NCBI GenBank assembly: GCA_023091665.1
Contig: JALJCQ010000011.1
Location: 2,046,001 to 2,110,000 of the forward strand
DNA length: 64,000 nt
Direction: 5' to 3'
Source: Pythium myriotylum
Taxonomy: Eukaryota > Oomycota > Peronosporomycetes > Pythiales > Pythiaceae
Shown here piece after piece: positions 13,101 through 22,586 of this stretch. Each line of letters starts with the position of its first letter. The first letter of the stretch is position 1. The notes beneath the pieces are model-generated. The model was not told the DNA's origin and made no database searches. It was given only the letters and a program-made list of their open reading frames with translations. The position numbers and the translations under genes were made by a program.

Positions 13101-15076
13101 ACCGAGTTTTCGTACAAGTCATCAACAAATTTGGAGTTGATATCAATTTGCTTGCGAATCACAAGCATACGTCATATCAACTCCAGTTTATTTGTGGTCT
13201 CGGCCCAGTGAAGGCGACGTCGTTGCTGGACAAAATCCGTGCAAAGAGCTTCATCGAACGCCGTCAAGAGCTCCTCTCGAAGGGCCTTGTTGGTAAAATT
13301 GTGTATAGAAACTCGGCTGGTTTTGTGCGAATTCGCGAGCGTGACGCCTTGAAGGATTCACCACTCAACCCCTTGGATGATACTCGAATTCACCCTGAAA
13401 GCTACTACATGGCTGTGAAGATGTGCGGTGATGCCAATAACAACTCCACTATCGATATGTACGATCCAAACCAGTACTCTTACGCCGTAGAAGATACAAT
13501 GTTCCAGTCTGCTACTGCGATCAAGAACAAATCTCGAGACAGGTTGGTGCGCTTGACTGACGCTGATATCCAGGACGCACTCTCTGAACTCGACCTTCCG
13601 GCGTACGCGAGTCGCCTTGAGCTTCAGAAGAAGGGACCGAAGCTATTAACCCTCGAGTATATCAAGAGGGAACTACGCTATCCGTACTTCGATAAGAGGA
13701 TTCCGTACGAAATGCCTCGAGAAGACGAACTCTTCATCATGCTGAGCGGTGAAACTAGCGAGACATTCCGCGATGGCATGATTGTTCCGTGCACCATCCT
13801 TCACATGGCCGGTAACGAGTTTGTTCGCGTTCGCCTCCATAACGGAATCAGAGCTTCCTTGAAGAAAGATCTCCTCCCAGATTACTTCGGTGACGAGGCA
13901 TTCATGAAAAAAGGCTTCCCTAAAGGTATCACTGTGAATGCTCGAATTCTGCGTCTCCAAAAAGACAACACTGGTCGTTTCGAGGTGATTCTTGGGTGCA
14001 ATGAACGCTCAATCGCCCAGTATGCCCAACTCGACGAAAGAAGCGTCCCACCGTTCTCGGCTGTTAATCGTCTCCGAGCGGATCATGCTGCTCGACTTGA
14101 CAAGCTCGTGAACCGACTGGTAATCGATGACGACACAAATTTGTACGCTTCAGAGCGAAGGAGCGCACTAGGCCCTCCCAAACGAAAGAAGCGCCAGATC
14201 GGCCACCCGTTGTTCAAGAACGTGAACTGTCAATCCGCAATGCAGCACCTCCGTGAGCAACCTGTTGGTGATGTCGTTATCCGTCCCAGCACGCTGGGTT
14301 CGGACCATTTGACTCTAACGTGGAAAATGCTCGAGGGTGTGTATCGTCATTTCGACATTCTTGAGAAAGACAAACCCTCCGAAGCTCGTCTTGGCGCGAA
14401 GCTTGTGATCAAAGAAGAGACATTCGAGTCCATCGACGAACTGATTGCTCGTTTTGTGGATCCGATGAATGACTTGGTTGATGAGGTCGTGAAGTACAAG
14501 TATTTCAAGAACGCATCGCTCGAGGAAGTACACGAAGATCTCATCAAGCAAAAGAAAGCTCATCCAGCAAGAATCCCGTACATTATCCACCTGTACACAA
14601 AATTCCCGGGTTGTTTCTCGATCACATTCATTGCTCGCTCGACACCTCACAGCTGCCACATGGAGGTAAAGCCGAACGGATTCCGCTATTTCGGTCGAAT
14701 TGAATCTTCGATTTTGCCGACGTTAAGTCAGGCATTGCAGTTCTTCAAGATGAAAGCACTCGTTGCACCAACTACGAGCTCCTCTCGCTCGGCGCATACC
14801 TCCTCCTCGTACAGTCGCCACGAGTCGGGCGGCAGCAGTGCTCCCTTCGCCCAGGGGCGTCCAGGACCACCGCCTTCATCATACTATCGAGATAGTGGGA
14901 ACAATGGATACGGCGGCGACCGCTACCGCCAGGATTCCCGGTTCGATGATCGTCGCGACGGACGTTACAACGATGGCGGTCGCTACAACGACGGAGGCCG
15001 ATACAACGACGGTGGTCGCTATAATGATGGAGGACGCTACAACGATGGAGGTCGCTTTGATGGTGGGCGTCGCTAG
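10124..15076 (+). CDS. SPT6: Transcription elongation factor SPT6
   Basis: Exons are 10124-10142, 10217-10389, 10470-10638 and 10698-15076, giving 1,579 aa. SPT6 is a nuclear histone H3-H4 chaperone that travels with elongating RNA polymerase II. Visible features are a very acidic, Ser/Lys-rich N-terminus (residues 1-~120), a basic stretch just after exon 4 begins, a YqgF-like region (~735-875, 'VVVINVSGG'), a helix-hairpin-helix ('GLGPVKATSLL', ~954), an S1 RNA-binding domain (~1144) and a tandem SH2 module from about 1288 ('HPLFKNVNC', 'GDVVIRPST'). The C-terminus is Ser/Gly-rich and ends in YNDGGR repeats. Human SPT6 is slightly longer (1,726 aa). Start ATG 10124 requires a 19-bp first exon; ATG 10207 is an alternative start that would remove the first intron. 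Intron 2 contains a (TG)n run near 10439-10456. The last intron is inferred to end at AAAAG (10697), because the stronger CAG at 10681 gives an immediate stop. Confidence 0.93.
14955..15060 (+). repeat. SPT6: In-frame 18-bp tandem repeats encoding YNDGGR
   Basis: The 3' end of SPT6 carries five tandem 18-bp units encoding Tyr-Asn-Asp-Gly-Gly-Arg, followed by a diverged 'FDGGR' unit. The units differ mostly at third codon positions, so the peptide is better kept than the DNA. An RGG-like low-complexity tail of this sort could bind RNA or mediate condensation; that is inference. Confidence 0.85.
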
Positions 15077-15312
15077 GTATAGTGTGCACTTTGCAGGCTT
15101 GCGGGAGCAGTCTCGCGGAGGTGGTAGGGCCCCGTTAGCACTGGTTCATACAGACAAATATCACAACAAAAGAAACACGAATGCACACAGCTCTTGAGGC
15201 TTTCAGGCTGTTTGTTCGTTGGAGCCCTTGTTTCTCAAAATTTACGATAGTACGTCCTTCTCCACAAAGTACGAAATACCGTCTACTGTTACACCTCTAC
15301 TAAGTGCGATCA

Positions 15313-17745
15313 ATGAAGATGGAAACGCAGGTTGGTGAGATTCGCACAGCGATGGCGGGGCTAACGAACGCTGACTTCGCGCGGCTCTTCCGGAAAGAGG
15401 CGAAGGCTGCGGAGGATCCGCCGAGCGAATCTCCAGACGATGGCGACGTCGCGGCTGTGAATCCCATGATGCAAGCGGCGATGCGTCGCAATTACGCGGA
15501 GGAAGAGGCTTGGGAGGAGGAAGTCGAGGCTCCGCGCGGTGGACTCGGCATGGCGCCGAGCCACGCGACTTCGCGGGACGAAGACGAAGAGATGGAGGAG
15601 GAAAACATCAAGAAGAAGCAGGGGCGCGTGCTGTCGGAGGCGGAGCTCAAGCGCAAGTTTGCGTGGGAGAAACACACGACGGGCTTCGGGCTGAAGATGA
15701 TGGCGAAGATGGGCTTCACGGGGCGGCTTGGCAAGGACGAGAAAGGCGTCTCGGCGACTCTCGAAGTCGTGCAGCGCCCTAATCAGATGGGTCTAGGCTT
15801 TGGGAGCTTCAAAGAGGCTGGTAGCCTGAAGCAGAACAAGCGCCTGGAGAAAGAGCTGAAAGGAGAGACTTATGACGATAAGGAGGAAGAGCAGAAACAG
15901 AAGCGTGAGCGGGAGGCGCTAGTGGAGGATGATTCGCTGTGGCGTAAACGGAAAGTTCCGACGGGTGGCCGTAGCTACCGGAAGGCGGCAGATGTGAGTC
16001 AAGAAGCGCACACGAAGAAACCGAGGAACGAGATCATTTTGGACATGCGTGGCCCCGATGTGCGAGTACTTGATCAGCTCACAGATGCGTACGTTGACCA
16101 GGGCAAAATCGATGCCGCGCAACCGAAACTGGGCGAGGAGCTCATTTACAATGTTCGGATGGTCGTCAATCTGGCCCAGGGCAGAATATACGACCTCACA
16201 CAGAAGATTGATTCTAACACAGCAACACTCGAAAGCATGAAAAAAGAGGCGAAAATACTGACGGCACAAGTCGAGACAGATTCGCTAAGATGGTCAAAAG
16301 TGGAGGAGATGATGTCAAAGATGAAAATGCTTGAGTCGCTTGCAGCAAATGCAAACGAAAGCCTTTCTGTAGAGAAGGTACTCGACGCAATGCGAGAGCT
16401 TCGAACATGCTATCCACGAGAGTTCGAAGCATACAAACTCCTTCAAGTAACTCCATCCCTTGTGATTCCAACGTTGAAAGCTTTGGTGCTCTCCTCAGAT
16501 ATGCTCAATGCCAACGCCTGCATAGCGGTTCTCCGTCAGTTCCAGCAACTGCAACTGTTTTTGTTGGAGACCAGCAATAATCTAGAAAGCGACGGAGAAC
16601 CAGGTGTGCTCCATCATATTCGAGAGAAAGTCAACTCTCTTGGTGATGATGTGTACAATTACATTCTCGAAGAGACACTCTGGCTAGGTGCTGTTCAAAT
16701 GGTCAACAGTCAATGGGACGTCAAGCAAGACTCGAATGGTTCCGCAATTTGGTTTCAAGATTTCCATCCTCATCTTTCTAGCGAGTTTAAAACGGGTTTT
16801 CTGCATCAGCTAGTGCTGCCGAAGCTCAAACTCGAGTGTCAGAGATGGAGACCAGAATTGAAGTCAACTATGATGCATGAGTGGTTAGAGCCTTGGAGAT
16901 CCCATCTTGATTCGACCTCGCTCCAATCGATCTACCCAGACATACAACTAGCACTCGGGAATGCACTCTCGCAATGGCATCCTTCTGATCTATCTTTGCT
17001 ACCTGTTATCACGCCGTGGCGGGATATTTGGGGTGAGGTTGAGTATGGGAAGTTCACTCACCGCTACGTCGTGCACAGACTTATTCGTTGCCTCCACCGC
17101 GAATTCCACGTCGACCCCCAGAACCAATCGCTAGACGTGCTGCGCTGGGTGTTTGCATGGAAAAATCATGTGCCTCAACGCCAGTTTGTGGCGTTATTTG
17201 AGGGAGAGTTCTTTCCGAAATGGCTCAAAGTTCTGCGCAAATGGGTGGCCGACTCGCCGGATTTTGCGGAGCTGGAGACATGGTACCTGGGGTGGAAGAA
17301 ATTCTTCGCGAAGCATCATTTGGCGAGCGATTCTCGTCTTATCGTCCACTTTCATGGCGCGTTAGTTTTATTGGAAGCTGCAATCCTTCGCGATCAAGAT
17401 CCAACTTATACAATACCTGAGCTGAACCCGCTTGCCCCCACGAGTTACCAGGAAGCTCTTGTCAAGACTCTGGACTCTGAACCAACTGAAGAAGATGGGC
17501 CCTCTACGCGTAGCGCGTCGGAAGAGACGAAAAAGAAGCAGTCGCACGGTGTCAATCTCAAGGAACTGGTCGAGCATCTAGCAATCGAAAACGACCTCAC
17601 GTTCTTGCCCAAGGGCCGTCACGACGGGCAGCAAGTGTATCTTCTGGGGAAGCATCACATTCTCATCGAACAAGGCGTTGTGTTTGTCGAAAAGTCCAAG
17701 GGCAACTTCCAGCCTGTCGATATCGAGGAGCTAGTCCGCAAGTAA
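15313..17745 (+). CDS. TFIP11: G-patch splicing factor, TFIP11/NTR1 family
   Basis: This is an intronless 810-aa protein, close to the human TFIP11 length (837 aa). The family activates the DEAH helicase PRP43/DHX15 through its G-patch and drives spliceosome disassembly in the nucleus. The G-patch lies at about residues 116-165 ('GFGLKMMAKMGF', later 'GLGFGSFKEAG'). It is preceded by an acidic N-terminal segment and followed by a long helical GCFC-type region ('YLGWKKFFAKHHL' near residue 680) and a C-terminal segment ending in 'PVDIEELVRK'. I chose ATG 15313; a second in-frame ATG two codons later is equally possible. The gene starts 236 bp after the SPT6 stop on the same strand. There are no signs of transfer or damage. 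Confidence 0.9.
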   Translation: MKMETQVGEIRTAMAGLTNADFARLFRKEAKAAEDPPSESPDDGDVAAVNPMMQAAMRRNYAEEEAWEEEVEAPRGGLGMAPSHATSRDEDEEMEEENIKKKQGRVLSEAELKRKFAWEKHTTGFGLKMMAKMGFTGRLGKDEKGVSATLEVVQRPNQMGLGFGSFKEAGSLKQNKRLEKELKGETYDDKEEEQKQKREREALVEDDSLWRKRKVPTGGRSYRKAADVSQEAHTKKPRNEIILDMRGPDVRVLDQLTDAYVDQGKIDAAQPKLGEELIYNVRMVVNLAQGRIYDLTQKIDSNTATLESMKKEAKILTAQVETDSLRWSKVEEMMSKMKMLESLAANANESLSVEKVLDAMRELRTCYPREFEAYKLLQVTPSLVIPTLKALVLSSDMLNANACIAVLRQFQQLQLFLLETSNNLESDGEPGVLHHIREKVNSLGDDVYNYILEETLWLGAVQMVNSQWDVKQDSNGSAIWFQDFHPHLSSEFKTGFLHQLVLPKLKLECQRWRPELKSTMMHEWLEPWRSHLDSTSLQSIYPDIQLALGNALSQWHPSDLSLLPVITPWRDIWGEVEYGKFTHRYVVHRLIRCLHREFHVDPQNQSLDVLRWVFAWKNHVPQRQFVALFEGEFFPKWLKVLRKWVADSPDFAELETWYLGWKKFFAKHHLASDSRLIVHFHGALVLLEAAILRDQDPTYTIPELNPLAPTSYQEALVKTLDSEPTEEDGPSTRSASEETKKKQSHGVNLKELVEHLAIENDLTFLPKGRHDGQQVYLLGKHHILIEQGVVFVEKSKGNFQPVDIEELVRK

Positions 17746-18499
17746 CCTCTCACAGAACTCGCACATAGATTACCGTATCCATTATCAACCCATCCCGCAT
17801 TTGGTGGCTGGGGAACCCAGCTTATGGTAATTGGTATAAGCTCGGAAAACCTGCAATACTTCATGAAAAATAACCTGTAATCATCAATCACTGCATACCT
17901 CGATACTCATGTGAAAACGACATCACAGTCGCCCCTCAATGACACCGTGACGTACTGTAAAAAAGCTTTAACTGTGAAAATGGAATATTTTGGGGTGCAG
18001 TACCGTGAACCTGCGGCTATAAGCGTCGGTCTGATAACAGGTCTGAGGAAGCGCATAGTGGGTCAGGTGACGTAAGTATGGATTCCCTCTTCAACTAGAT
18101 TTAAACGACTGCAGTTAGACACCCAGATGACCTCTATTTTAACATTCTGATTCGACTCAGACGCCGCCGACCGAACGTTGCTTCTATTTTCGGCACCTAA
18201 CAGGCATACAAAAAACAAGATGTCTTCGGCTGGTTCGCAGTGAACTTAAGGACCCTATAAGCTTCATGCAAGATATGGATCGACGAGGACCGTTTTTACG
18301 TACGTATAATTATGGGAGATATTTATGGAATGATTCCGTGGGAATCAAAATCAGTCTAATCCATCACGTTTCATTAAATGAAACGTGAGGGATAAGACTG
18401 ATCTTGAAGTCGAAATTTTCGACTCCACGCCATGAATGGTACTTTTCTCCAAATTGTTTACTCGCACATCCCGAGCGATCGGGGTGGACGAGGTGCACG
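17746..18499. other. Left part of the mobile island: non-coding, with a cluster of palindromes
   Basis: No convincing gene was found in these ~750 bp after the TFIP11 stop. The sequence contains a hairpin (GCTGGGGAACCCAGC, about 17804-17820), a palindrome cluster at 18333-18417 described separately, and otherwise AT-richer unique-looking sequence. The unresolved left end of the Helitron-like island probably lies in this stretch. Confidence 0.4.
18333..18417. repeat. Cluster of three palindromes
   Basis: Three inverted repeats follow each other: GATTCC-GTG-GGAATC near 18333-18347; a central perfect 10-bp palindrome CACGTTTCAT-TAA-ATGAAACGTG at 18365-18387; and GTCGAAA-T-TTTCGAC near 18403-18417. 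The central one extends with few mismatches to arms of about 30 bp, covering roughly 18345-18407. Such a structure could be a transposon end, a recombination product of two ends, or a hairpin terminator. Confidence 0.75.
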
Positions 18500-19306
18500 T
18501 TAGACCTTCTTTTTGCGAGCGTTACGGTTGCCAGTTCCGCCATGAGGAAGCACGTATGCTTTCCCATAATGGACTTGATTTCGAGCCCGTCTTAACGTGT
18601 CGTTAGACACACTATAAGCTTCTTGAAACGCAGCTTTACAAACTCGCCCACAGTATGGCAGCACGTATATGTACCGTTCGCGTGCTCCTTTTCCGTACTG
18701 CCGTTTCGTTCCTTTCATCGTGTAGCTAATCGCGAGCGATGTGATCATACTCGTCCGTTGCGATTCTTTGGACATCAAACGGACGGAAGACAAAAAGTCG
18801 TCCAGTGCTTTCTCTTTTCCGGCTAAACAGCGTCTGTCGCAGCATTTCATGCCAGCAAGCTTCACCACACGCGTCGCGAGTTCGTCGTTCTCAGCGCACG
18901 GAGCTGCCTCTACATCCTCTTCGGATTCATCTTCTTCGGAGGAAGCGTTCGACGCGTGGTCGTCCTCAAAAGAGCCCTCATCTTCCGCCTCTAAGTCGTT
19001 TCTTGTCGCGTTCCTTCGTCTCTTGCCCGAGGTTACGCCGTGCTCAGTAGCTTCCTCCTCCATCCGTAAGAGAGCTCGCACGCCACCTGGAATCATCATG
19101 CTGAGCGCGCTCCGCTTCTTCCATTTGGTATAATGTTGACCAGTGGTGTTGTTTTGGAACTGTTGGATTCGTGTTTCAAACATTCCTTCGGCCAACCGGT
19201 AAAAGTTTAGTATTTCGTACCTAGTCGAATGTGTTGGCCTTGACTCGAAATCATTGTGGTTAAGACCGATTTTGTTGTGTGTCGTCTCGTATTTGCTTGG
19301 GTGCAA
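18500..19306 (-). pseudogene. Truncated ORF of a repetitive (transposon-like) family
   Basis: A minus-strand reading frame of up to 268 codons, which opens without a good ATG at its 5' end. The middle is acidic and serine-rich. The C-terminal third has a 'MKCCDRRCL' Cys motif, then 'LSSVRLMSKESQRTSM', then 'YVLPYCGRVCKAAF'. These resemble the N-terminal part of repetitive, transposon-associated proteins that I have an impression are common in oomycetes, but I cannot name the family. The frame stops after an Arg-Lys-rich 'NRNARKKKV' at 18500. Similar-looking coding sequence may continue in another frame to about 18360, which suggests a frameshift and truncation. It lies only 72 bp beyond the 3' end of the SET-domain ORF, on the same strand. 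Confidence 0.5.
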
Positions 19307-19378
19307 ATGCTGTTTACATTCGTATTCATATCTGAGCTCGAATACTTACGCTAATGTAGATGGAGATCACTCAGAATA

Positions 19379-20476
19379 TCAAAGTTCAATGTGTGTAGTT
19401 ATATTTCGTCGTTTGGAGATGCAGTTGTCAGCGTTGCAGAGACATTCAAATGGTGGTTCGTTTTCGTATCGGACGGTGGTCTCTTCTCCTGCTGCAATTC
19501 TTGTATGGGTAACAATTACCATTTTCCTTGATCTCCTGTTTGCTCGTTCTTCAAATCTAGAGTTTGGTGAGCACGAGTGATTGACGAATCGACAAATGCT
19601 CCCGGCGATTGATGCGTCGACGAACACTGCTTGGCCGTTGACAGATGAGGATTTGAATTTCAGAACGTATCCGCGCAGCACTTGGTCTGCTGTCAACAAC
19701 TGCTGGGTGGTGATTCTGCCACAATACTCTCCGATGATTTTGGACGTTTCTAGAGGTGATAATGTAACGACTCCATATCCCTTCGCGCATTGAATCAGAG
19801 TAAGTGTGTCGCAGTCTGTGAGCCGGTTTTCACATAGTCGCCAGTAATTGCAATTATTTGGCTGGCAGTAGATTGCACTCTGGGCATTAAGACACGTCTG
19901 CTCGTAACAGCCGAATGTGCATTTACATCGCCCGAGATTTCGATCCGGATCGAATCGCACTTGTTCCGGATTGTCGCAGGGTGACCATCGAGGGATCTCT
20001 GAGGGCCATACGACTTGATGGAACTGGTTTGGTGGTGTTTGACGAAGGTTGATTATATATTCCTCATCGTCATCACTGATCTCGACAGGGTCATTCATTG
20101 ACCCATCGTTAGAGTGTTGCTGTACAGTTGCCACGGGCTGAGTGAAATCTTCGTCTACAACGATTGGTTTTGCTGCACTCCCTTCCATTCTGTACACTAC
20201 AAGCGGGCTCTATATTGTCATTCACGAATTCATTCATGAAATACTCACAGTCTCGTAGCCACGCGATGATAGTCGATTGACTCATGGTTTGGGGTGGCGT
20301 GGATATGTTACAATACAATTCGATTCCCCCTCTGCATTGATGGCTATGCGAACAAATGCTAGAGCGGGTTTGTTGGATGCACAGACAGCTTGGCATTCGA
20401 GACATGGTGCGATTGTGGTCAGTCTGAGATGGGCTCGATTGATTCGATTGGCCTTCCGGTTTTCTTGAATGTGCAT
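19379..20476 (-). pseudogene. SET-domain lysine methyltransferase relic with AWS-like Cys cluster
   Basis: Predicted exons on the minus strand are about 20476-20249 and 20209-19379, joined by a 39-bp intron (20248-20210, GTGAGT...ATAG). The main exon encodes a complete catalytic module. It has an AWS-like Cys cluster ('CKCTFGC', 'CLNAQSAIYC', 'CENR'), a SET N-core 'KGYGVVTL', the catalytic 'RFVNHSCSPN' motif, and a post-SET 'CLCNADNC'. This is the arrangement of SET2/ASH1/NSD-type H3K36 methyltransferases, which act on chromatin. The upstream exon encodes a small Cys-containing region ('APCLECQAVC') that reads in frame into the SET exon except for one TGA at 20284-20282, so the full-length product is probably broken. 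A protein starting at the later Met near 20188 would keep the whole SET domain. Its 5' end overlaps a minisatellite-like repeat. Confidence 0.68.
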
Positions 20477-20840
20477 TCTCCCAAAGTCTCGTCAACGATT
20501 CTTGCGGGATAATTAAAAGATGAATGTCCATTCTCCCAAAGTCTCGTCAACGATTCTTGCGTTGATCTGATTGGCTCTTCACACATTTCTTGCGTGTCTT
20601 CTCATGGTGTCTTATTGATGATTCCTGCGGAACATTTGCTGGTGAATCGATTGGCCATTTGCCAGTTTTGTGTCCATTCTCCTATTGTGTCGTTCGTTAA
20701 ACGGTTGCTGGTGATTCGATCATTTTTTTTGGAATCTTTCTGATGATTCCTGTGGGATAATTATTAGTGATCGGATTGGCTCTTTGTAATTTTGTGTGTG
20801 TGCGTTCTCCCAGTGTGCCGTTCATGATTTGTGTAGCGGT
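20455..20840. repeat. Degenerate minisatellite-like array
   Basis: A 32-bp sequence beginning ATTCTCCCAAAGTCTCGTCA occurs identically at 20475-20506 and 20530-20561 (period 55 bp). It is followed by diverged copies sharing 'ATTCTCCYA', 'GATTCYTGYGGGATAATT' and 'GATTGGCTCTT' words through about 20840. It resembles subterminal tandem repeats of mobile elements. Confidence 0.7.
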
Positions 20841-21656
20841 TTCTTGTGTGATTCGACGACCCGCAGAACACGAATAGAATTACGATTTGGGAGTGGGCAT
20901 CTTTCGTGGTGGAAAAAGATTGTGTTCTTGGGAATGGTCATCCGTTTCTGCATCCCAGTAACGCATGTTGCCTGGGCGTCCGACTGGACGTGGACTGGAT
21001 ATTCAATCACCATTGCATCGGATTTTTGGTTGTCTGTAATGTGCTTTGTACTGTGGCGAACATATCTGTGAGTGGGCTCTACCGTCACCGTCAGGTCAAC
21101 AATGAACACTTCACCGTGTGTTTTATTACTTGCAAAGTGATCTGTGGTGGTCGCTACTTTATTGACTGAGACACCGGTGTGTATGTTTGTATATTCACGC
21201 AGGAACCAATGGGTGCTTCCATCTCGGGATGTTGAAGCTCTGTGCCCGGTTGCTCCGGTGCCAACTGAAAGTGAGAATGTACACAGAGTTGTACTTGGAA
21301 TCTTCTCGTAGAGCGTGAGACGATCATGTTGTTATCTGTATGGCGATGTGCGTACTTGTGACATCATCAAGGGACCATTGCAGCAATCCTCTCTAGGGAT
21401 GGTAGGAGACTTCATGAACGAATGTATATGCCCTCACTACAACTTGGCGCCAACTGGAAAAGGGAACTCCCTTTCTCAGTTGAGGATGCGCTGTTTATCG
21501 GCAACTGAGAGGTGTTGATCTTCTTTTTGGCTCATCACGATTATTGTTGAAGTTGTATTTTGTGGTAGGGCTCTGTATTTGACATTGGTTTCAATACCCC
21601 CGAGTGCCATCGTGATGTAACAAAAAATTGTCATTATCAAATAAGATATATTCATC
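20841..21656. other. Non-coding part of the mobile island
   Basis: I see no supported gene in these roughly 800 bp. Short open frames exist on both strands, but none shows family motifs, consistent splice sites or a plausible start. The stretch is AT-richer than the flanking housekeeping genes and probably contains the promoter of the small gene that begins at 21657. Confidence 0.4.
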
Positions 21657-22393
21657 ATGGGTGGTTCATCAAGTCAAAAACGTCGCGCCAGTGATGCAAG
21701 CGATGCAGTATCAGAATGCATCTCGCCGGTCAAGCGCACAAAACAGGCCTTCATAACTGCCCAAGAAAAGGAATCCGAGTACGTCTCGCCGCTACGTCGT
21801 GTGATGGAGACCATCGCGCTGGAAGGCACCAAGCGTGTGATTGAGAGCGCTGATGGTACGTTTTATATACGGCGCTCGTGATGGATGTATTGATGCATTT
21901 CTTTGTTTGCATGGCGCTTGAAGAGTTGAAACAGTTCATCAACAATCTGAGCTCAGATGAGGACGTGGCGAGGGATGAAATTAAGAGAATTATGCTCCGA
22001 TTACGATTAGTGTGGAAGACGTTCGAAACTGTCAAAACCGGTCCAGTTGTGCGTCTGCACTTCATCGACAAAAAAATCAAATGAAGATCTCCAAGACCTG
22101 TACAAGGTATGAAGGGTTGATGGCGGTGTTGTCTACGTGCTGTGACTTCGCTGACGTGTACTATGCAGGGGCTTCGTGACGACTATCAGGAGCGCAAGAG
22201 AATCGTTGATGCTGAGTTGATCACCGCCAGCATCTACGGAGCTGATGCAAAGAAAGTGTCCGATTATCCGGCGGATGGTTCGATCATCTGTGTGCGTAGC
22301 CTATGGAACTTAGCTTTGTTCGCTGGATATGCATGCCAATTTCGTACACGGCTCAGTGCGCTAAAAGTCGAAGAATCTAACACAACATCGTAG
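21657..22393 (+). pseudogene. Small unrecognised cargo gene, frameshifted
   Basis: I do not recognise this gene. Predicted exons are 21657-21855, 21924-22112 and about 22169-22393. Intron 1 runs GTACGT...GAAG and intron 2 runs GTATGA...GCAG. The first exon encodes a short Ser/Lys-rich segment with two 'SPVKR'/'SPLRR' motifs, like nuclear-localisation or CDK-site peptides. The second encodes a charged helix. The third encodes 'GLRDDYQERKRIVDAELI' and a more hydrophobic end. The second exon hits a stop at 22082 because of an A7 run at about 22071-22077. With one A fewer the frame would run cleanly into the intron 2 donor and on to the stop at 22391. The break could be real decay or a homopolymer sequencing error. 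It lies between the SET relic and the HTH-PDT gene and is on the Helitron helicase strand. Confidence 0.5.
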
Positions 22394-22586
22394 TTTGATT
22401 CATCACTGCACAGTAATACAACGAAACTTGTTGCTATTCAGATGAGCCTATGATTGTAAAGTAGTAACCGAGGACGATTATATTCTGTGCTGCAGACCTT
22501 AGGTGTCGATGGAGAGCAACTTCGACATTCTCGTCTGCGCTGGCGTTGTACGTAATGAGGCTTGAATGTGTTAGCCTAGGATCACC

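Noticed and set aside
17746..18400. A precise Helitron 5' end
   Set aside because: Several A|TC sites exist and none stands out without other copies to compare.
20455..20840. CRISPR-like array
   Set aside because: The repeats are imperfect, unevenly spaced and in a eukaryotic genome; this is a decayed minisatellite.
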